Assembly: GCF_905220415.1 (NCBI RefSeq)
Contig: NC_059556.1
Location: forward strand, 6,212,501 to 6,276,500
DNA length: 64,000 nucleotides
From: Colias croceus
Lineage: Eukaryota; Arthropoda; Insecta; Lepidoptera; Pieridae
Direction of reading: 5' to 3'
Translations under genes and position numbers: made by a program
The notes under the pieces: model-generated
The model's database searches: none
What the model saw: the letters and a program-made list of their open reading frames with translations, nothing else
Told to the model about the DNA's origin: nothing
Part shown: positions 22,376-34,864 of the stretch, piece after piece
Layout: each line of letters begins with the position of its first letter
Position numbering within the stretch: the first letter of the stretch is position 1

Positions 22376-25300
22376 TTACTCTTCACACTCGACCGCCTTG
22401 TCGACGATGTACAGGTGATCCGAGGGATCCAACTTTTTCCAATGAAGACTCTTAGACTTGATGGTCACTGGTACCTGTAAAGAAATTATTATCAAATTAA
22501 ATATTATAATACTTCTATTGATATACATACTTATAGTTAATAAAAACACACCAGGGTTCAATGCAATTTCTACAATGTTAATGACCCGAACTACTAGAAT
22601 GAAAACTAGGTACCTATAGAACTATATTAAAAATGTAATACACATTGTATGTACAAGTTTTATGTTCATCGCGTATCGGAAAGTTATCGACAAATTCAAG
22701 ACAACGCTCAACGGTTCCATGGTGTAATGGTTAGCACTCTGGACTTTGAATCCAGCGATCCGAGTTCAAATCTCGGTGGAACCTATATTTTGTTTTTCTT
22801 TTTTTTTATTTCTTTATCATATAATATAAACTTTATTGGCTATGAATACCTATTATGTATTTTAAATAAAGTAAAATATTCAGTCGATTAAGGCAATACC
22901 TATATTTTTACAGACCTAGTAGGTATAATGGGATGGGAAGCCATATTATAGGAATCCGTACAACATTTGCGACTACCAGGTAAAAAATGAAAAGTGTTAC
23001 GCTTAATAGTTAATTATGTTTTAGAAATTTAAGATTTAGGACAGGACGTAGCTACAGGTACCTACTACCTACCTAGGTACAATTTTTTGTAAGTTGGTAG
23101 GTATGATTTGCATAGTTTCAAACTTACTCTTATTTTTAACATAATATATAACTGAAGACGGAACAGTATGAAGTTTTAAATTTATCTACATCCTCAAATA
23201 AATACCTATTTATAGATTAGCAATATATGTGTACATACGTGACTTGATTTACAACGCAAAAGATAACACAATAGCGAACACGTAAGCACTCACATCGTCA
23301 ATCCGGTATATCATTTTACGTTCATAATATTTAAATTACATTCGAGATAACCTCTAGGTTAATTATTTAAATATATTATATGTATAGATTACGATTAAAC
23401 ATGGATTTATAGCCTTGTTGATTAGCCAATCACTGCTATTTATTTAGACACACCCCGATCTACGTCACACGTCGGGGAATCACTTTATTTGTATTTCCAC
23501 ATATATATGTCGTGGTCATATCGTAGATTTGATCATTTCATGATATGAGTGGCCATTTCACGAAATGGTCGCATATCGTGAAATGGCCAATTTAGTTTGG
23601 CCACATCATGATGTGGTTTGGGCAGATCAATGATAAGAAATCGTTTCACGATATGGCCAATTAACGCACGGTTTTTTCATGAAATGACCAAAATTATTTG
23701 ATCATATCGTAAAATAGTTACATTAATCGTTGGTAGAGGCGCTGCAAGCTCTGTGTTTATGTGATAAGATGGCGGCCGCTGGCGAAAATTAAATTATTCG
23801 CAGTTAAAAACTTCATAACTCGTTTAATAACAATATTATGAAGAAAGTCATAGCAAAGAATTTACGACGAAGAGGTACGAGTACTATGGAAAATGTGGAT
23901 ATCTTATATGTATTTAAGAAAAAATGCAACTTAAATAAAATAATTTAAGAAACTACTACTATATTATTATAATTGTTTGTTTTTTAAAAAGCGATCCGCT
24001 TCTGGCACTCGCCGGCCGCTGCCGCGGCACGCTCGCTTTGCTCGCTCGGCTCGTGCGTTGTTTATCAAAGTGTAACCTAACCTAACCTAATTGTTTTCTA
24101 TTGCAAAAACGATTCGCTTCTGGCATTCGCCGGCCGCTGCCGCGGCACTAACTTAAATGACATTAAACAAGTTTTTAGAATATAGTTATTCTGAATTTTT
24201 TTAATATTTTATGGACTCTTTATATTTTATACGATCTGGCCAAATGTGGATGACCAAATCGTGAAACGTTGACGATTTAACGATCTGATCAAACTATGTT
24301 GGCTATTTCACGATATGCGACCATTTCGTGAAATGGCCACTCATATCATGAAATGATCAAATCTACGATATGACCACGACATATACATGAGATAGCAGTT
24401 AGCACTACATATAATAATAAACTGTAATTCCATATTATCAATATAAGGAAGTTATATTTGTGTAGATGTACCTCCTGAAATGATTATGAAAATTATTCTT
24501 CAAATAACTAGAATGCCAAATGTTTTGTGTCATAGGCCATAGGCTCTATTTTTTATCTCGGGCCAACCCGGGAAATGCGGCTAATAACCGATATAAATAG
24601 ATCATAATTCATATTATGCAATTTAATGATAAGCTATTTGGAATATGAATACGAATGGGTGTAGAAAAAAGATCGATATCGATCGATTAATGTTTCATAT
24701 CAAATTCATTGAGTCATGGTGATTAGTAGGAAATTTTATTACTTCGAATAGGTATGTACATTGTATTCAATTTATAGCTTCTGCTAATGTACAATCCGCA
24801 ATCGTCAGGTTTACTTTGCATTTAATTCTCATTGTGAGTCAAGAGAGTGATAGAAAAGAAAGTAAAAAAAAGGTTGTAATTTCTTTAAAATCTTAACAAG
24901 GACATGTTACTGAGCGAGGGAAATAACTTATAATATTATTTTATTTTACCTATACGTGCCGAACCTACTGTCAATATACATACTTACTTACCTACTTTAA
25001 TATTACAAATGCGAAAGTAATTCTGTCTGTCTGTCTGTTACTCAATCACGCCTTAACTACTGAACCAATTTTCATGAAATTTGGTATAGAGATATTTTGA
25101 TACCCGATAAGGGACATAGGCTAGGTTTTATGATTTATCCCGGACATCCCACAGGAACGGGAACTGTGCAGGTTTTTCTTTGACTGCGCGGACGAAGCCG
25201 CGGTCGGAAAGCTAGTAGCATAATAAATACAAAATGTTACACTAAAACACTATGTTAAAATATTTTTTTAGGATATAAATATCCTTGTAGTCATGAACAA

Positions 25301-28300
25301 AATCATTAAAGTCTCTTAGGCAATGTTGGGCCTTTTGCCAAAATGCTAAGTCTAGATTTAAACCAATCTCTGTTTTAGTTACACTTAAGATTGCCAACAT
25401 ATACAATAATTAATAACTATATCAATTAATTTGTACACACCAAGATACCATACCTATATTTTGTATATGGGTGATTATACAAAAATGGGGTAACTTTTAA
25501 GGATATTTTGTTTACTATATTTTTTATATCAGATTATTACAAATTAGGGTGTATGTGATAGCTAATCTAATGAATATATTGTTCCAAATCGGGCCAGCCA
25601 CTTTTTTAGGTAGATTGTGAGATATTTTAAATTTTCTGGATTTGGCCTCCAGGGGACTGACAAGGCTAACATAGTACTGATAAAAAACACAATTTTGTAA
25701 TATTCTTAAAGAAATTCAATGAAAATTACTACAAATCTCTCAGTTTTAATAATGGCACATGTCTTTTAAGTATTAAAATCACTTAGTTACATTTAAAAAT
25801 GATAATTTATAATATATTGTGATACTGGGAAAAAACAATGTCTCAATTTTCAAAACAGCCTTCTGACATTTAACGCAACGTGAATTTTCTTACTCTCTTA
25901 CTTAACTTACTACTTTGACTTAGTTTTACTTAATATTTCAAGTAATTCACAAACAATAGAAACAAAAAAAACGGCCAAGTGCGAATTGGACTCCTAACAA
26001 ACCTATTTTTTATTATGTTTGTAACTTAAAATTTACACTTTTAGCAATTTTTCCTTTATTTGTGTTATAAGACGTTGCTTTTTACCATATTTTAAGACTG
26101 TATACACGGCAAGCATCCTGTGTATTTTTTTATTCCCTTGCGAATATTTAATTTTGCGGAAATTTGCAGTATTCACGGATGTAGGTATCTTTTAATTGCG
26201 TTGCGTTATAAGTTTCATTTTTTTACAGCCCCAAGGGTTCTTAATGTTGAGTATTCAATATTAATTTCAGTTTGATACCTCCACGCGCTTCAAAAAAACG
26301 TCTTAACAGACAAAGTGATCCTATAAGGGTTCTGTTTTTTCCTTTTGAGGTTCGGAGCCCTAAAAATCTAACATTATTTATGTTAAAAGTACTAATTTTC
26401 ATAAAATGGATCATGGTTTTTAACCAAAGGCTTGAATGAAAGTCTCATCTGAGTTTTCATAAGAGCCTTTTGACATTTTTATAATGTTATTAAAATAATT
26501 AACTTTTATGTTATTTTGAGGTAATTTTACTTCACAATATTATACATTTACGTATTTATCTAATAAATACATATAACAAGCTATGCCCTGAAAGCATCAA
26601 AATCAATAATTAAAATAAAATAAGATCTTTTAAATAAAATTATTAGTAGTTTGTTTCAATAGCTCTTTTCTTTGCTACTCTTTTTTAAATGTTTCTTCCC
26701 TAGTCAAATTCAGTTTCTTTTAGCGTGGCGCATGATGTTTTAAACTGAAATATCAAATAGAAATGCTTATACCAATAGCAATCAAGATAAAAGTTCTCAA
26801 AAACGATAGAATCATCAGTACTATGGGGCCGCGTCAGTCCACTGGCGCGATATCTGACATAGGACTGATGCCAGTGGACTGATAAAAAGGGACTTAATAT
26901 GAGATTATAATCACAAATTATGTTTTTTTGCCTTATTTCTAATATCAACAAACTATATTTTTACAAATCATACTTAACCATGTATGAATGAAAATAAAAA
27001 TCAGTTTAACAATAAAATAACGACTCACCATAGGACTGAAATGTTGACTGGCGCAGCACGAATTTAGAGGACAAACACAACCCTAGCGCTGGTACAGTTA
27101 TGACGGCCATCAAAATATGGGATGCACAAGTAACTTCATTACCAACATTAATATTTAGACAGGGATTTGACCTCGACTTGGTGATATTTAGCGAGAATTT
27201 CAAATTTAAAAAACACACAACGGACTGACCAATAAAAACGATGACAAAGTTTATTTTTATTTTTTAAATAAAATGTTAAACATTTCGTTATGAAAGTTAT
27301 ACTATATAATACTATGTATATCAAAGATTGTCCTGAATTAGTAAGTTTTCTCTAATCAATGATAATGTTTATAAAATAGTCACTTGATTGTTGGTTTTCG
27401 GAGTTGTGACATGCCAAAGTACTGATTATTTAAGTATTAATTTTGTTTTTTTTATCAATTTGTATTTTAAATAAAGAAGTGAAAGTGAGTGACCAAATAA
27501 AGGACGCTTTATTGTTTTAAAATAGATTGTTATTTGATTAAAATATAATAAGACTTTGTATAAATTGGCTGGTGACATTGAGTTACCCCATTTTTGTATA
27601 ATGACCCATATATATCTATGATTATTCTTATGATAAGGTCTAGACTAAACTATGTATGCTTGTGTTACAATAATATTTACATCTATAAGTTCATTATCAT
27701 ATTCATTAGTTCAATTACTATGAAATGACGTAATGTGCTAAATATTCATCCAGTTATCAAGTAGGTTATCTAATCTGTAGACTGTAATGATTTTGTAGTA
27801 TAATGAAGTTGGTAACTACCTAAGTATAATTTTATTAATAACTATCTCTATTTTGTTACTTTCTAACTTATTATATTTTTACAAACGCATTTTACTACCC
27901 AAAATCTCAATATTTTAAACCATATTCAGTACATACATACCTAGCTCAATTTTAATGTAATTTATTTTTTTAGGTCATTGACCGATAGACATTTTTTTGT
28001 GCCCTTGATACCTATTCATAAATAGGCAGTATTATATTTTAATTACCATGACTGGTCTTAATTAAACCATGATATCAATTAAGTAAACTTGGTACATTTA
28101 AAAAGTGTAGCATTAGAAATACTTAGGAATTTTTCATAATATTGTACCTATGAATGCAGTGTGTTAGCATTTACATACCTAGTACATAATTTTATATCCT
28201 TTAGACCTATTATTAAAATGACCTACGCTCGATACGTAATTACAAGGCCCCGACTATGTAACTGTATGAATAGGTATTACTGTGAATATCCTTAGTAATC

Positions 28301-31300
28301 CTACTAATGTTGTAAATGCAAAGTTAGCGAATGTATGAATAAAAATATGTTTCCAAAATATTGTCAAATTCATACAAAATCATAATGCGAGCATTTTGTC
28401 TGCTAAATATTCGAGAAAATATAATAAAACACTAGCTCTTATAGTTCAACATATCTCAAGCACTATAAAAGGGAAATATGTAGTACCTCTTTTATTTTGG
28501 ATACACTTGCAGGAGTCAGTTACCAGTTATGTTCAGCTTGTGAACACGTGTCACGCATTCATGAGTGTTCATAGTCCAGGCATCTAATGACTGTGTTGGT
28601 TTAGTCATAAAATGATTCTTGATTAACCTATGGGTACTTTGCAACATAGCATACTCTTTACATTTTAAAATGTCATCATTGTGGTAAAGAAGTAGTTAGG
28701 TACTTGCAAATGCAAACAAATATTGTAATTATTGTTCATAAATATAACAATGCATAAATAACATTTATTTTCGTTGTTCTCCTTTACCGTAGAATATATA
28801 CTCTAACGCGACCCTATACTACAAAAATAAATCCTTAAATGCTGAGGCATTGTTCTTTCACACAAACTAACCTTCTCTGCTATCTATGTACTTATTAGGG
28901 CAACAACATTTAACAAAAACAAGGCTAAGTACATATCATCAATCACCTAAATTAGTCATTTTTCAGTTCCCTATTTTTTTCTAGAATAAATTAAGTTTAA
29001 TTATTTTCTGAATATGGTTTAAGCGTTTTGGTATGTGGTATGTAACCTTGGCAAACCTTACATTTATATATTTGGAAAAATTCTAAGACATACATATTAA
29101 AAATACAATAATCAACAAATATGTAATGATCAATATTTTTGTATAGTCAATTGTGGTTATTCTTCAAAAACTAAAAAAAACGTCATTAACTTTTATAAAT
29201 TAATATTTACACTTATAAATGGACATAATATTATTTTACACAGTTATACATAAAAGTGGGCTGTTATTTCAGAAGGACCTTGAGTATAATGTCATCATTC
29301 TCTTCCATTGCCAACTTTTGCCATGGTAAAGTTGATAAGCCATCAATTAGAAACATATATGATAGTATATTTGTTAATGAATGTAAATTACTGTATAGAA
29401 ACAAAATAGACCAACCACAATTAAGTGTACGGCAATTCTGATAATACAAAATTAATTGCCATAGGGCCTGAATAATTATTTCAATAAAAACTAACTGAAA
29501 TAAAAAAGGATCATAAAAAATTTGTTCACCCAATAGAAAGGAAACACACAAAAAAATTATTATGATCTCCTCCTTTTTATAGTTAGTTGAAATAACAATT
29601 ATTGTAGGAAGTACTTTAGGTTGCATACGTACTACAGTGTTACATAATATATTATAGAAGTTAAGTTATCCGTTTAAATATACGATTGTTGTAATTTCCT
29701 ATAAGTAAAGAAACATATTGTTATTGTACGATAAGCAATTTTAGTATTAAGAGTCTGTAAATTATGTTTTCTTTGTTGGAAATTCCTAATAAAAATAAAA
29801 TAAAATAAAGAATAAAGTACCTATATATACCTATTCTATACTATTCTTCTAAGTCTCCATTGTTCAAAATTACAATAACATCATTAGTCTACACTTTCCA
29901 TTATCCATTAACACTTCATGGTTATAATTTAAATATTATTAACTATGAATATTAAATATTTTATTTTTCAATAAACATATTGTCCATCTATCCTTGTACA
30001 TTCATACACAATATTTAAATATAAAATAACAATTTATTAAATTTTCTCATATTCATTGGTAAATGTATATGAAAATATTAAATTATCACTAATCTGTGAA
30101 TTATTTATATAGAACTACTTGGAAATATTATGACTGAGATTCAACATGAATCATTCTTGTTATCTATTGATAAAAGCAATGATCACACTTTATTGAAAGT
30201 ACAAACTTGTATATTTAATATACACAAAAGAGTATATAATATGTTTTGACAAATTTCCTTGGCGCATTCCTATTTTTAACCAATGTCTCATTAAAATCTT
30301 TATATATTATGACAATTTTAGCACTATCAATAAACATTTAAACTTTATAAATAAAAAAATTATCTACTTACTTTTGCAATGATTTTTCCATCATCGTCAA
30401 TTACAAACTCCTCCAGGCCAAAGACTAAGGGGGAAGCATTTCCCAAATGGAAGATTCTAGATGATGTTCCCCGAGTTACTCTGAATTCAATTGTTTTCGC
30501 CATGAGCACACTGGTTATCATATAGACTGATTTCTTGCCTTTCAATTCTAAAACAAAATTAAAAATTACCGTTACACAAAAAAAAAATTATACATTTCGG
30601 TTTAAAGAACTTTATTAATCTCATAAACAAGAACAATACAATATGATCTTTTACAAATATGAGAAATAACAATTTTGCAGTTAGTATAACACAATCAGCT
30701 ATCGAAATTAGTTAAGTATGTCTTTAATTTATTTTTAAAAATATTAATTGATGAGGATTCTTTAATTGCTTTAGGCAAGCTATTGTACAATTGTGCTCCC
30801 TCAAATCGTAAGTTTCTCTTACCGTATAAAGTTCTTATAAATGGTAATTCAAGGTTATCACTCTTTTGTGTGTGGTATTTGTGGGATTTTTTGTTTAGTG
30901 TTATTTGTGTTTTTATATTATTAGATAGAATATTTTTAATCAGTATGCAAGTGTGATATTTATATAATTTATTTAAATCAAACAATTTGGTACGGAAGTA
31001 TAGATCCTTTGTATAAAATACATATTTCATGCCTCATTGCACAGACTACAAAGTTTTTATCATTCTAGTCAAATGAGTGACTTACCTTTAATATTTTCTG
31101 TGTCCAAATAAATATTATTGACCAGGTCCTTGTCCTTTGGAATGGTGGTCTTTGTGAAATTTACCATAATCACTCTGACTTTGTTCTTAATAGATTCATC
31201 TTGTAGTGTAATCTGCGAAATCAAATGCACAATATGAGCTATTTCCATTGCATAATAAATAATAATATAATCTCTATTTATGATTGCATCACTAAAATGA

Positions 31301-32223
31301 AAGCTTTTACCATGCCACAGATTTTAATCCAACATTCTGACTACCTACATTATGATTCTATTTTAAAAATTATACTATCAATTTAACTTTAGAACCTCTA
31401 GAGCCTTTGAAGTTTGACCTAAAATTTACAAGTATGGCTAATCAAATTATAATCAAATTATAAGTATGGTACAGTCATTTATTTTAAATATAGGCAAAAA
31501 AGGCCAAAGAAAATATAATTTGTTAACTAATCCATACTAATATTATAAATGCGAAAGTAACTCTGTCTGTCTGTCTGTTACTCAATCACGCCTAAACTAC
31601 TGAACCAATTTGCATGAAATTTGGTATGGAGATATTTTGATACCTGAGAAAGGACATAGGCTACCTTTTATTGCGAAATATGTACCACGGGCGAAGCCGG
31701 GGCGGACCTCTAGTATACAATATGTTGGATGTCGGTTTATGAAAAAGTCATTGTACTTTCGGGAGTTAACCGAGGGACGAACCAAGGTCAAGTATAGCGC
31801 AATGTGTTACTAACTTACTACATTATGAATTTTACAAAAACACGAAAAAATTGGTACCTTAACGCTTTCGTGAGGAAATTTAAAACTAGTATCTTGAAAA
31901 TCACTTTCCTCAAGCCAGCTCACATATTCAGGCTTCGATTTAGCCGGATTTATATTCTTCTTAAGCTCGCCCAATGGTGTAAACATTTTACCGTTTGTTG
32001 GTTTCTCATTTGGTACAAAAAGAGACGTGACTTTATAGAGATCGGCTTCAGTAATATGAGGTATACAGACAAGCTGGCTGCTACCAATTTCTATTTCAAT
32101 TTCTTCTCTGATGAAAGGCCAGGCATCTTCAAGCTTCAATGACTTTAAGCTTTCCAAACTCACATCTTTACGAATCTCATGAGAATACAAGGATTTTACG
32201 ACAACTTTTAGTTTCTTTGGCAT
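22376..32223 (-). CDS. Unidentified 255-residue protein, 4 exons
   Basis: Four exons: 32223-31858, 31212-31086, 30547-30372 and 22474-22376. They join with phases 0, 1 and 0 into one frame; the first donor, GTACCA, is weak. The 7.9-kb third intron dwarfs the others and could hide an exon. Lys/Glu-rich, no signal peptide, no membrane helix, predicted mostly beta by eye. I cannot name it with confidence. Features such as EEIEIEIGSSQLVCI, KMFTPLGELKK, WLEESDF, KKSVYMITSVLMAKTIEFRV and SPLVFGLEEFVIDDDGKI follow, in order, a pattern that recalls the gasdermin N-terminal domain; this is a weak hypothesis. tRNA-Gln, large foldback repeats and a LINE tail lie in its introns. The ATG at 32223 opens the only long frame there. 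Confidence 0.75.
22713..22784 (+). tRNA. tRNA-Gln (anticodon TTG)
   Basis: 72-nt cloverleaf. Acceptor GGTTCCA pairs with TGGAACC, discriminator T; A-box TGGTGTAATGGTTAGCA; anticodon stem CTGGA/TCCAG around CTTTGAA; B-box GAGTTCAAATCTC. Runs of T (from 22791) end Pol III transcription. It lies antisense within the long intron of the 22376-32223 gene. Confidence 0.96.
23505..24384. mobile_element. Foldback transposon with TTTCACGATATG repeats
   Basis: 880-bp element with about 85-base inverted ends (ATGTCGTGGTCATATCGTAG at left and its mirror at right). Both arms are built from reiterated TTTCACGAAATGG / CATATCGTGAAATGG words. The centre is GC-rich, with a roughly 35-bp sequence containing CTCGCCGGCCGCTGCCGCGG present twice (about 23993-24030 and 24112-24148) around a CCTAACCTAACCTAA tract. 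No coding frame. Confidence 0.7.
24994..25215 (+). mobile_element. Helitron-like element, family A
   Basis: TTTAATATTACAAATGCGAA start, repeated CTGT motifs, and the end GAAGCCGCGGTCGGAAAG followed by CTAG. Relative of 14941-15145 and 31535-31713. Confidence 0.65.
25465..27611. mobile_element. 2.1-kb element, ATATGGGTGATTATAC termini
   Basis: The left end ATATGGGTGATTATACAAAA with AATGGGGTAAC is mirrored by GTTACCCCATTTTTGTAT then AATGACCCATAT at the right. The interior carries another repeat (25963-26367) and short CAGTCCACTGGC/GCCAGTGGACTG hairpins (26833-26881). Two minus-strand frames of 70-83 codons inside have no recognisable domain. Confidence 0.6.
25963..26367 (+). repeat. GGCCAAGTGCG interspersed repeat
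   Basis: Starts AAAAACGGCCAAGTGCGAAT and ends TTTTGAGGTTCGGAGCCCTA, the two ends of a very common lepidopteran repeat. Nested in 25465-27611. Confidence 0.6.
27612..30371. other. AT-rich intron, nothing recognised
   Basis: Remaining part of the long intron of the minus-strand gene. Short frames only; no splice-bounded coding exon or RNA gene seen. A missing exon cannot be excluded. Confidence 0.45.
30585..31030 (-). mobile_element. 3' end of a non-LTR retrotransposon
   Basis: A 111-codon open frame (31030-30695) reads like the extreme C-terminus of a LINE reverse transcriptase: LYKYHTCILIKNIL, then LELPFIRTLYGKRNLRFEGA, then AQLYNSLPKAIKESSSINIF and a Lys-rich end, matching the GKR...GPKLWNSLP...FK pattern of CR1/jockey-type elements. 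It is 5'-truncated, as LINEs usually are, and lies in an intron in the sense direction of the host gene. AATAAA and an A/T-run tail lie near 30585-30615. Confidence 0.7.
31535..31713 (+). mobile_element. Helitron-like element, family A
   Basis: TACTAATATTATAAATGCGA start, CTGTCTGTCTGTCTGTTACT, and a shortened 3' end GGGCGAAGCCGGGGCGGACC plus CTAG. Lies in the first intron of the minus-strand gene. Confidence 0.65.
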
Positions 32224-32461
32224 GATTAATTTATTTGATCTTCAGATTACAAACAACACGTTCACTTCCCGTGACTGTCAAAATTAAACTAAGTTTTTGT
32301 CTTTTTCCTGCACGCAAAACACCGACGAATGACAAGGAAGGTTTATTGATCGGTAATGTTAGTAAGAGACAAAAAATCTATCAGTGTTGTCGAATTATTT
32401 TGTAACTTCCCAAACTAGAAAATATGTGAGAAAATATATTATTACTGTAAACCAATACTTA

Positions 32462-32637
32462 GAGCCAGCGCGCACGAGCAACTTTGTCTCCGCAACTATT
32501 TTGTCTCTCCCATCAATTTGTATGGGGAGTTGCGTCGCTACGTGCGCGCACTTTCATACTAGCCCATGGGTGGAGAGACAAAATAGTTGTGGAGACAAAA
32601 TAGTTGCGGAGACAAAGTTGCTCGTGCGCGCTGGCTC
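32462..32637. repeat. PIF/Harbinger-like MITE
   Basis: 176 bp with nearly perfect arms of about 46 bases, GAGCCAGCGCGCACGAGCAA at each end, flanked by TTA on both sides (32459-32461, 32638-32640). The TTA duplication is the PIF/Harbinger preference. It lies just upstream of the unidentified gene. Confidence 0.75.
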
Positions 32638-32708
32638 TTATTTAAATATGACACTTGGCACATTAGAACTGAGTTATCAAACAAAAAAATAATACCCGGC
32701 AAATTGAA

Positions 32709-32730
32709 GGAACGGGTTCGAATCCCGCCT
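32709..32730 (+). pseudogene. tRNA T-arm relic
   Basis: GAACGGGTTCGAATCCCGCC is a perfect Pol III B-box/T-arm followed by a T run, but no D-arm, anticodon arm or acceptor precedes it. Likely a tRNA or SINE fragment. Confidence 0.4.
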
Positions 32731-32739
32731 TGTGATCGA

Positions 32740-34350
32740 TTTTTTTTATTCTTTAAAAATTTGTATATAAGTATTTATAAAGTATTTGAAAGATTTGAAA
32801 CTAAATAGTTATGAAAAAATAACACCATTACTTACATACAAATATTTAATAATTTTTTAGTATGTACATAATCATTTTATCATAATAAGAGCCTGCAGGA
32901 CTTGTTAAAATTAATACGTTTTTCATTTTGTAATAGGTACCTAGTTAGTTACTTTTGAGATTCAATTTGCATTTGGTCCGTTCACACAGACCGGACGGCC
33001 TCTTATGATTAGTAAATAGTAACATGTAGCATACGTTATTAAATAGTAGCTATCAATTTTGGATAAAAACATAATTAACACAATATATTCATAAATTCCC
33101 TAAAATTGGGTAACAAATATTCACCGTCGTACAAACCCGTTTTCCCACGGCTGCACGCAATAGTCACGTTTGTTTCACGCGGGTTTCTCTCGTCCGGTGC
33201 ATGAATATTTTGCTGTAATGGTACCTACCTTGCACGTAACCGTCATCTTTCGAGACCGCCTGGTTTCCTTTTTTTACCACACTAAAATATATTACCTCAA
33301 ACGACGTCACCGAGTCGTGATGAATTCGTGACTATTGTATGGTCACTTCCGTGACTGTTGCGACTATCCTAACTGAATGAATCATTCCTGGTTTTTCAAT
33401 ATAAATTTATTATAGCTTTGCGTGAAACATTTTTAATTTTTTGTTAATACATATAAATATATTCAAATCTATGTCTTTCGCATAGCTGTCGTATGACCAA
33501 TGGAATTGATCATAGGTCGTGGATTTCAAGCAATTTTAGTAGGAAAATTTTTAGTTTTTAAAATAGTAATATAAAATAGTTTATCGTAATGTTTCGCCTA
33601 GTAGGTATCATAGTTTTTTAGGAGTAGTTCTAAAAAACTACAAAGGATTTAATTACTACTAGTCCTCTTTTAGTTTAATTGTACTAACAACCAGTAACCA
33701 TTGTTTAACTCTGTGTAAATCATAGAAATAATAAATATAAGTAAAAATTCTTTCATAACCATCAACACAATATACAAATGACCTCTTTTTAGGGGAGAGA
33801 GATAAATAAAACCATTTTGAGTTTAATAAATATATTTAAAAGCTATAGAAAAAACATCATTCACATTATAAATAGAAATTGATATTTAATACAAATTGAG
33901 ATTACAATGAGAGAGCATTACTATTTACTTGTTTACATTTGAACCTGTTTATCATAAGATTGGAATGTATACAAATGCATGTGTAATAAACCATTTCCAC
34001 GAATGTTTTAGATAATTTTAAAAGAGCTCTTCATTTCCACACATAAAGCACATAAATTTTAAATTAATACATTAACTATGAATATTATAGTGTTTACTAG
34101 CTAGTTATTACCTTAACTACCTCATTAAACTTGTGAACATACAACATGCTTTAAAAGCTAAGCTTGTTCCACATTTTTGTGCCATTCTTCAGGCAGCATG
34201 TAAGCTGTTGGTGCTTGAACAAATTGGTAAGAAAGAAAATTGCCTATTACAACACAACAGTACTATGTACCCCGTATATTATTTTTTTCCACACTCAGTC
34301 ATATGTTTAGTTGGATTTGGTCAAATTTCTTTCTACCGTTTTTTGTGTAT
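32740..34350. other. Intergenic region, nothing recognised
   Basis: Between the unidentified gene's 5' side and the SCOC 3' end. AT-rich, with a few GC-richer stretches near 33120-33370 that hold no frame. The SCOC 3'UTR should occupy its right end. Confidence 0.5.
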
Positions 34351-34357
34351 CATTCAT

Positions 34358-34864
34358 TTACTTTTTGTGAACATTGGTTGTTGATTGAAACACAGATGAT
34401 GCAGACATAAGATTCTCGATGTATTGCCCAAGAACCTGGTTCTCTGAGCGAAGTTTCAGATTTTCTTCTTTTACTGAATCCACTCGCTGGGACAAATCTG
34501 GAATGAATTTTTGCTGTATCAATAATTGAAGTAACAAATGCAATTACGGCTATTAAAAAGTATATTGCAATGTTTTGCACAAAAAACAGTACAAAATCTT
34601 CTTACCATCCAGAGTATTTTGTAGTTCCAATACTTGTGAAATTAGACGTGCTTTTTCTTCTTGTTCGTCTATTCCTGAATCTGGATCGAAGCTAGGAGGT
34701 CCATTAAGTCCGGGGCTGGATGAACCACCCGTGTAAGAGCTAGGCAAAGAATCCATGGATCGACCATGGTCTAAGCGATTGTTGTCCACCTCATCAGTAA
34801 TGATTACTTGTGGATCATCATCAGCAAGGGGTATATTATCGTCTCTCTGTATAATTGAAGACAT
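34358..34864 (-). CDS. SCOC: SCOC, short coiled-coil protein
   Basis: Two exons, 34864-34606 and 34497-34358, join in phase 1 to give 132 residues. SCOC is a small Golgi-associated coiled-coil protein that binds Arl1/Arl3 and takes part in autophagy control. The N-terminal 70 residues are acidic and Ser/Pro/Gly-rich (disordered). The conserved coiled coil (about 72-120) reads KARLISQVLELQNTL, then DLSQRVDSVKEENLKLRSEN, then QVLGQYIENLMSASSVFQST, close to the vertebrate protein. I start at the ATG at 34864 rather than at the upstream GTG. It is divergent with mRpL19 across about 700 bp that probably holds both promoters. Confidence 0.94.

Noticed and set aside
22649..22891. 80-codon open frame
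   Set aside because: It runs through tRNA-Gln.
26700..27218. Two minus-strand frames as missing exons of the 255-residue gene
   Set aside because: They lie within the 25465-27611 transposon and have no matching splice phases.
32709..32730. A functional tRNA gene
   Set aside because: Only the T-arm is present.
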